A stretch of 11,502 bases of DNA from Mageeibacillus sp. UBA5770 (GTDB taxonomy: Bacteria > Bacillota_A > Clostridia > Saccharofermentanales > Saccharofermentanaceae). Shown piece by piece: positions 7,651-11,502 of the stretch; positions within the stretch are counted from its first letter, which is position 1, and every line of letters starts with the position of its first letter. Both the position numbers and the translations under genes were made by a program. The stretch lies in assembly GCA_002418705.1 (NCBI GenBank), contig DIEQ01000044.1, positions 1 through 11,502 of the forward strand, read 5' to 3'. The notes below the pieces were generated by a model. The model was not told where the DNA came from. It ran no database searches and worked only from the letters and a program-made list of their open reading frames with translations.

Positions 7651-7688
7651 AAGATATTGTTTTAATAATATAAACTTATTATATCGGT

Positions 7689-7754
7689 CATATGTGTTGA
7701 ATTCGTGAAGCCGGATATCCGGCACCAAATATACAGTCAACACAAATATGTTGA
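7689..7754. repeat. Operator-like inverted repeats with a perfect 14-bp palindrome
   Basis: GCCGGATATCCGGC at 7710-7723 is a perfect palindrome. Around it TGTGTTGA (7693-7700) is inverted as TCAACACA (7737-7744), and an outer CATA/TATG pair extends the arms with a 2-base bulge. TCAACA (7737-7742) also pairs with TGTTGA (7749-7754) across 6 bp, giving three TGTTGA half-sites in all. The element lies midway between the divergent regulator and secreted-protein genes. It could be a binding site for a dimeric regulator or a leader hairpin. Confidence 0.6.
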
Positions 7755-7791
7755 TTTCTCTCACATTTTCCGTACATTTGAGCTCTATTAT
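7751..7791 (+). promoter_or_regulatory. Promoter region of the secreted-protein gene with 11-bp phased repeats
   Basis: TATTAT (5 of 6 to consensus) at 7786-7791 is the candidate -10. The -35 position 17 bp upstream is ACATTT, which does not resemble TTGACA. The motif ATTT recurs at 7754, 7765 and 7776, exactly 11 bp apart, the last two extended to ACATTT. Tandem half-sites one helical turn apart are how OmpR/PhoB-type regulators bind. Control by the neighbouring response regulator is therefore inferred, although one copy lies between -35 and -10, where binding could equally repress. Confidence 0.45.
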
Positions 7792-7833
7792 GAAGGTACA
7801 GGTTAGGCCGGATGGTATAACCGGAGAGAAAGG

Positions 7834-8367
7834 ATGAGTGATATGTTAAAAAAGAAAAAGGTATTTTTAGTTCTTAGTGTTGCAGCGATCCTTGTGGCAG
7901 GACTTTCAACGGCTGCATTTGCAGCTGTAGACTTCAAAACACCGGCAGAAATTGTTGCTGAACTGACAGGAAAAAGTGAAGATGAGGTCATAGAAGATCG
8001 TCAGGCCGGTAATTCTTATGGTGCCCAGGCACAAGAGGCAGGAAAACTGGAAGAATTTAAGGCGCAAAGACTGGAACTTCGCAAACAGGTTCTCGATCAG
8101 GCGGTTCTCGATGGACGTCTCACACAGGAAGAAGCTGACAAACTTATTGAAGAGATGACCCTTCGCATGGAAGATTGTGACGGAACCCAAATCGGACTTG
8201 GACAGGGAACCGGCTCAGGAATCTGTTCCGGACAAGGTGACGGAACCGGAACCGGCAGAGGTTCAGGCATGGGCATCGGCGGCGGTATTGGTATGATGGG
8301 CCGCGGATCCGGCAATAACCAGTCACAGGGTGCCTGTGTTGGCTGCACTGCTGATACTGACGATTAA
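7834..8367 (+). CDS. Secreted DUF2680-like protein with glycine-rich, CxxC-ending tail
   Basis: Exported protein of 177 residues and unknown function. The signal peptide is clear: KKKK at 6-9, a hydrophobic core at 10-24 and a likely cut after AFA at residue 30. A helical, charged middle (about 35-113) contains EEFKAQRLELRKQVLDQAVL and DGRLTQEEADKLIEEM, which resembles the DUF2680 repeat found in Firmicute envelope proteins. The tail (120-177) is mostly Gly, Ser, Thr and Met, with Cys at 115, 131, 168 and 171; the last two form CVGC. The start at 7834 has GGAG 7 bp upstream. An ATG at 7843, with AAGGA 8 bp upstream, is an equally usable start and loses only three residues. It diverges from the two-component operon and is followed by a strong terminator, so it is probably a single-gene unit. 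A metal or redox role for the tail is speculation. Confidence 0.85.
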   Translation: MSDMLKKKKVFLVLSVAAILVAGLSTAAFAAVDFKTPAEIVAELTGKSEDEVIEDRQAGNSYGAQAQEAGKLEEFKAQRLELRKQVLDQAVLDGRLTQEEADKLIEEMTLRMEDCDGTQIGLGQGTGSGICSGQGDGTGTGRGSGMGIGGGIGMMGRGSGNNQSQGACVGCTADTDD

Positions 8368-8407
8368 TCAAAATTAGAAACGACAGGCAATAACAATCTC
8401 CTGCACA

Positions 8408-8449
8408 AAAGAGACCGCCCGGATGAAAAAACATTCGGGCGGTCTCTTT
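8408..8449. terminator. Intrinsic terminator, probably bidirectional
   Basis: An 18-bp stem forms between AAAGAGACCGCCCGGATG (8408-8425) and CATTCGGGCGGTCTCTTT (8432-8449), with one G-U pair on the + strand and a loop of six A. Only three T end the + strand stem and four T the - strand stem, so the U-tract is short but the stem is very stable. It lies between the 3' ends of the convergent secreted-protein and LysR genes and can stop both. Confidence 0.85.
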
Positions 8450-8499
8450 GCTGCGTCAAAAATTGCTGTTATATTTTGATATTTTCGGCTGATAACAAC

Positions 8500-9387
8500 T
8501 TAGAACTTCCCTGCATTCTGGCTGATAAATTCCCAGAACCTGAGAGCTGCTGCGGAGAAACGCCGGTCTTTCAAATGAATGAGATAGATATTGCTGGTAA
8601 CCTTCGGTGTGAGGTTCACGCAGACAATCCCGGGATTCTTCAGATATTCTGCCTGGCGTGTCATCAGGAGAGATATCCCCATCTTCTTTGAGACAAGCTC
8701 GACGATGTTCTCCGGCCTGTGTCCCGTGAAAGTCACATTGGGCTCGAATCCTGCACTCCGGCACGCATCCTCGCAAAGGGAATACAGCATAGTACCTTTA
8801 TCGAGGAACATAAAGTTTTCTCCCGCGAGATTGATCAGAGGAATGGACTCTTCCTGTGCGAAACGATGATCCTGAGGCAATACGGCAACAAGGTGATCGG
8901 AACAGAATTCGACATATTCCAGAAGCGGGGAGTCATCAAAACGGCAGCGGTAAAAAGCGAGCTCGCTTTGCTTGAGTGTCAGGCAATCGAGAATATCCTT
9001 GCCCTCCATCTCCCTGACACTTAAGGTAATGTCAGGGTGCTCATTCTGAAACTGTGCGATCGCCCCTGTAATATTGTACTGGGCCATAACCGGAATACTC
9101 GCGATATTGAGGTGATTCTTTCCTTTTGTGTTTTGCTCACGGAGATTTCTGCGAAAGGCATTATCAAGCTCTGTGATCTCCCTTGCGTAAGATAATAGAA
9201 GCTTTCCGCTTTCTGAGAGGGCGACTTTGCGTGTGGACCTGTCGAAAAGGGATGTCTGGAGCTCATTCTCGAGTGTCTTGATATGCTTGGACAGGGCCGG
9301 CTGCGATAAATTCAGTTCTTCGGCTGCCAGTGAAAAGCTGCCGAAATGCGCAATATGGACGAATTCGTTCAAATATTGTATCTCCAA
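8500..9387 (-). CDS. LysR-family transcriptional regulator (TTG start)
   Basis: DNA-binding regulator of 295 residues, the typical LysR length. The N-terminal winged helix-turn-helix (EIQYLNEFVHIAHFGSFSLA then AAEELNLSQPALSKHIKTLE, residues 2-40) ends in LFDRSTRKVALSESG, the LysR signature. The remaining region is the periplasmic-binding-like effector domain, with the usual DITLSVREMEG and VAVLPQDHRF stretches. The TTG at 9387 is chosen because GGAGGG lies 7 bp upstream and the protein then begins exactly where LysR proteins do. The in-frame ATG at 9435 would add 16 unrelated residues. It diverges from the esterase-decarboxylase operon, the standard layout for a LysR protein activating its neighbours. 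A role like that of TanR, the LysR activator of tannin and gallate genes in Lactobacillus plantarum, is an inference from gene order. Confidence 0.93.
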   Translation of the reverse strand: MEIQYLNEFVHIAHFGSFSLAAEELNLSQPALSKHIKTLENELQTSLFDRSTRKVALSESGKLLLSYAREITELDNAFRRNLREQNTKGKNHLNIASIPVMAQYNITGAIAQFQNEHPDITLSVREMEGKDILDCLTLKQSELAFYRCRFDDSPLLEYVEFCSDHLVAVLPQDHRFAQEESIPLINLAGENFMFLDKGTMLYSLCEDACRSAGFEPNVTFTGHRPENIVELVSKKMGISLLMTRQAEYLKNPGIVCVNLTPKVTSNIYLIHLKDRRFSAAALRFWEFISQNAGKF

Positions 9388-9394
9388 ATCAGCG

Positions 9395-9400
9395 CCCTCC
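9395..9400 (-). promoter_or_regulatory. Ribosome binding site that fixes the TTG start of the LysR gene
   Basis: The - strand reads GGAGGG here, 7 bp before TTG at 9387-9385. No comparable site precedes the in-frame ATG at 9435. Confidence 0.8.
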
Positions 9401-9425
9401 GTTGATATATTCGATTTCTGAATAA

Positions 9426-9454
9426 ATTGTATCATAACTCGAATTGTTCGTACA
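9426..9454 (-). promoter_or_regulatory. Candidate promoter of the LysR gene
   Basis: On the - strand the -10 is TACAAT (9431-9426) and the -35 position, 17 bp away, is TGTACG (9454-9449), a weak match. The ATTGTAT at 9426-9432 is the exact inverse of ATACAAT at 9466-9472, so the -10 elements of the two divergent promoters mirror each other around 9449. Their -35 regions overlap, so the two promoters should compete. Confidence 0.4.
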
Positions 9455-9472
9455 GATTAAATAAAATACAAT
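9444..9472 (+). promoter_or_regulatory. Candidate promoter of the esterase-decarboxylase operon
   Basis: TTGTTC at 9444-9449 and TACAAT at 9467-9472 are separated by 17 bp. The -35 matches only TTG of the consensus, as expected for a LysR-activated promoter. The short inverted repeat CGAAttgTTCG (9440-9450) overlaps the -35 and may be part of a regulator site. The predicted transcript begins near 9479 with TAGAGT (9478-9483), which pairs with ACTCTA (9498-9503) as a small leader hairpin. Confidence 0.45.
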
Positions 9473-9544
9473 GCCCTTAGAGTTCATGTTTTGAGACACT
9501 CTATACATATCAAGGCACTTCTAAGGACAGCAAAGGAGACAAGC

Positions 9545-10453
9545 ATGTCTGAAATGAATAAATTCTCCACGGTTCCTCCTTCGGGAGAAATGCACGTTCC
9601 TCCCATTATCGATGTATCCCATATTGTGAACAAGTATCTTGATATTCCGTACGCGGACCGTTCAGAAACACAGAAGCTTGATCTCTGCCTTCCCGAAGAA
9701 GGTAACGGTCCGTTTCCGCTGCTTATTCATATTCACGGCGGAGCCTTTATGATCGGTGATAAGCGTGATATCCAGCTGACTCCTTTTTTAGAGTCCCTCA
9801 ACCAGGGATATGCCCTCGCAAGTATCAATTACCGTATGAGCGGCGAAGCTATTTTTCCTGCTGCCGTGAATGACTGCAAAGCAGCGATACGTTATCTGCG
9901 CGCAAATGCAGATAAATACAATCTTGACGGTCTTCGTTTTGCAGCAATTGGAGGTTCCGCAGGCGGGAATCTCACCGCTATGGTATGTCTTACCGCTTTT
10001 CGTCCCGAACTTGCAGACGACAGTCTCGGCTTTTCTGACGTTTCCTGTGCTGTGCAGGCAGGTGTTGAGTGGTTTGGACCGACTGATTTCCTCAAAATGG
10101 ATGATCAGCTGGCTGCAAACGGTCTCGGGCCCTGTGATCATAATGAAGCCGATTCTCCGGAATCGCGATATATGGGCGGACAAATCACTTTGCTTGATCC
10201 CGCGTGGGTCAAAAAGGCTAATCCAATGACATATATATCAGAAGATATGCCGCCGCTCTTCATTGAACACGGAAGAAAAGATCATCTTGTTCCATATCAG
10301 CAGTCTCAGATTTTTGCTGAGATGATTGAAAAGAAGCTCGGAAAGATGCGCGTATGGTTTGAAACCCTCGAAGAAGCTGATCATGCGGATCCTCTTTTCG
10401 AAACACCCGAAAACATGGAAAAGGTCTTTCTTTTCTTATCCCTACACCTGTAA
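9545..10453 (+). CDS. Alpha/beta-hydrolase fold esterase (HSL/BD-FAE-like)
   Basis: Carboxylester hydrolase of 302 residues with no signal peptide, so probably cytoplasmic. The oxyanion-hole motif is HIHGGAF (62-68), the nucleophile is Ser138 in GGSAGGN, and the other triad members are probably Asp246 (HGRKDHLVP) and His280 (EADHADP). This set is typical of the hormone-sensitive-lipase/BD-FAE group and of gut feruloyl or acetyl esterases. The start at 9545 has AAGGAG 6 bp upstream; an in-frame ATG at 9491 lacks a ribosome site and adds 18 residues. The next gene, 25 bp downstream, is an LpdC-like decarboxylase. The inferred role is therefore to release a phenolic acid from an ester such as a galloyl or protocatechuoyl ester. 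It is too short to be a classic bacterial tannase (about 470 residues). An O-acetyl esterase for carbohydrates is an alternative. Confidence 0.9.
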   Translation: MSEMNKFSTVPPSGEMHVPPIIDVSHIVNKYLDIPYADRSETQKLDLCLPEEGNGPFPLLIHIHGGAFMIGDKRDIQLTPFLESLNQGYALASINYRMSGEAIFPAAVNDCKAAIRYLRANADKYNLDGLRFAAIGGSAGGNLTAMVCLTAFRPELADDSLGFSDVSCAVQAGVEWFGPTDFLKMDDQLAANGLGPCDHNEADSPESRYMGGQITLLDPAWVKKANPMTYISEDMPPLFIEHGRKDHLVPYQQSQIFAEMIEKKLGKMRVWFETLEEADHADPLFETPENMEKVFLFLSLHL

Positions 10454-10478
10454 GAATAATCCGAAAGGGTGCAACAAG

Positions 10479-11502
10479 ATGACAACTGATCACAATGCAC
10501 ATAAAATATCCGACCTGAGGCAGGCAATTGCATTTCTGCGTGGTTTGCCCGGCGAATTGATTGAGACGGATGAACCTGTTGACCCGTGCGCTGAATTGGC
10601 CGGTGTGTACCGCTATATCGGTGCGGGCGGAACGGTTATGAGGCCGACCCGTATCGGACCTGCCATGATGTTCAGCCATGTTAAGGGACATCCCGGCGCC
10701 CGAGTTGTAATAGGGGTACTGGCAAGCCGAAACCGTGTAGCAAAACTATTGGGTACAGAGCCAGATAAGCTGGGATTTTTGCTGCGTGAAAGTGCAAACC
10801 ACCCTATCCCGCCGATCGAACTGAAGCATCACAAGGCACTGTGCCAGCAGGTTGTCCACAGAGCGGAGGAACCCGGCTTTGACCTGAATACTCTTGTTCC
10901 GGCTCCGACCAATACGCCTGATGATGCAGGCCCGTACATTACGCTCGGCATGTGTTATGCGTCCCACCCGGAGACAAAAGTATCTGATGTGACCATCCAT
11001 CGTCTGTGCATTCAGAGTAAAGACGAGCTATCCATATTCTTTACACCGGGAGCCCGCCACATAGGTGCCATGGCAGAAGCCGCGTCACGGCTGAATATTG
11101 CGCTGCCCATTTCAATAAGCATTGGCGTGGATCCGGCTATTGAGATAGGCTCCTGCTTTGAGCCTCCGACGACTCCGCTTGGATTCAACGAACTAAGCAT
11201 CGCGGGTGCTCTTCGCGGCAGGGCAGTTGAACTTATCAAGTGCATAACCGTTGATGAGAAGGCCATTGCCAATGCTGAATATGTAATTGAAGGGGAGATC
11301 CTTCCGAATGTCTTTGTTCGTGAGGACAAAAACACAGGGAGCGGTTATGCAATGCCTGAATTTCCGGGGTATACGGGACCTGCCTGTGAATGCTGCAGCG
11401 TGATTAAGGTTAAGGCCGTTACTCACCGCACCAATCCAATCATGCAGACATGTATCGGACCAAGTGAAGAGCATGTCAACATGGCGGGTCTTCCTACCGA
11501 AG
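10479..11502 (+). CDS. lpdC: UbiD-family hydroxybenzoate decarboxylase, LpdC/gallate decarboxylase type (3' end cut off)
   Basis: prFMN-dependent non-oxidative decarboxylase. The window holds 341 residues of an expected total near 490, and the frame is open to the last base. It starts on ATG at 10479 with AAAGGGTG 8 bp upstream, 25 bp after the esterase stop, so the two form an operon. Stretches shared, as I remember it, with Lactobacillus plantarum LpdC include AELxGVYRYIGAGGT (38-52), GPAMMF (60-65), PAPTNTPDDAGPYIT (141-155), SDVTIHR (169-175), ARHIGA (192-197), FEPPTTPxGxNEL (227-239), MPEFPGY (292-298) and IGPSEEHVNMAG (326-337). Arg175 and Glu293 are the likely equivalents of the Arg and Glu of the UbiD active site, and His194 lies near the cofactor. 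The probable reaction is gallate to pyrogallol or protocatechuate to catechol. 4-hydroxybenzoate or vanillate types (BsdC, ShdC) are alternatives. Activity needs a UbiX-type prFMN synthase, not seen here. Confidence 0.92.
   Translation, partial: MTTDHNAHKISDLRQAIAFLRGLPGELIETDEPVDPCAELAGVYRYIGAGGTVMRPTRIGPAMMFSHVKGHPGARVVIGVLASRNRVAKLLGTEPDKLGFLLRESANHPIPPIELKHHKALCQQVVHRAEEPGFDLNTLVPAPTNTPDDAGPYITLGMCYASHPETKVSDVTIHRLCIQSKDELSIFFTPGARHIGAMAEAASRLNIALPISISIGVDPAIEIGSCFEPPTTPLGFNELSIAGALRGRAVELIKCITVDEKAIANAEYVIEGEILPNVFVREDKNTGSGYAMPEFPGYTGPACECCSVIKVKAVTHRTNPIMQTCIGPSEEHVNMAGLPTE

Noticed and set aside
10260..10691. 143-codon open frame on the - strand spanning the esterase-decarboxylase junction
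   Set aside because: Both + strand genes there carry diagnostic motifs, and the antisense product resembles nothing known.
1..11502. Mobile elements, CRISPR, tRNA, rRNA or att sites
   Set aside because: No regularly spaced repeats, transposase or integrase motifs, cloverleaf-like sequence or rRNA-like sequence were found by eye on either strand.

Overview
The window looks like chromosomal DNA of a mid-GC Firmicute, most plausibly an anaerobic clostridial or Lachnospiraceae-type gut bacterium. The reasons are strong GGAGG-type ribosome sites, a TTG start, a PF06541 membrane protein, a DUF2680-like secreted protein, and an ABC permease, GH31 and beta-phosphoglucomutase sugar cluster. This placement is inferred from gene content; no rRNA or other taxonomic marker is present. 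No tRNA, rRNA, CRISPR, transposase, integrase or att site was seen.

Left region (1-3556, + strand): the 3' part of a MalG-type carbohydrate ABC permease, then a GH31 alpha-glycosidase and a beta-phosphoglucomutase. They are tightly packed and probably one operon for importing and breaking down an alpha-linked gluco-oligosaccharide. The binding protein, the other permease and any phosphorylase would lie upstream of the window.

Middle (3557-5573, + strand): a 122-bp gap holds an elaborate nested inverted repeat (3568-3646) with a TATAAT promoter inside it. It is followed by a PF06541 membrane protein and a 12-helix MFS transporter. The MFS stop codon overlaps the stop codon of the convergent histidine kinase gene.

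Two-component block (5570-8449): an OmpR-class response regulator and a sensor histidine kinase are coupled by an ATGA overlap on the - strand. They diverge from a gene for a secreted, glycine-rich DUF2680-like protein. The shared intergenic region carries a perfect 14-bp palindrome, inverted TGTTGA elements and three ATTT motifs phased at 11 bp, which is a good candidate regulator-binding region. A strong hairpin terminator (8408-8449) closes the block and probably serves both strands.

Right region (8500-11502): a LysR-type regulator (TTG start) diverges from an alpha/beta-hydrolase esterase, which is followed 25 bp later by a UbiD-family decarboxylase closely resembling LpdC gallate decarboxylase and running off the right edge. 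Together they suggest an inducible phenolic-ester pathway: the esterase frees a hydroxybenzoic acid such as gallate or protocatechuate, the prFMN-dependent decarboxylase removes CO2, and the LysR protein senses the phenolic. The substrate is inferred.
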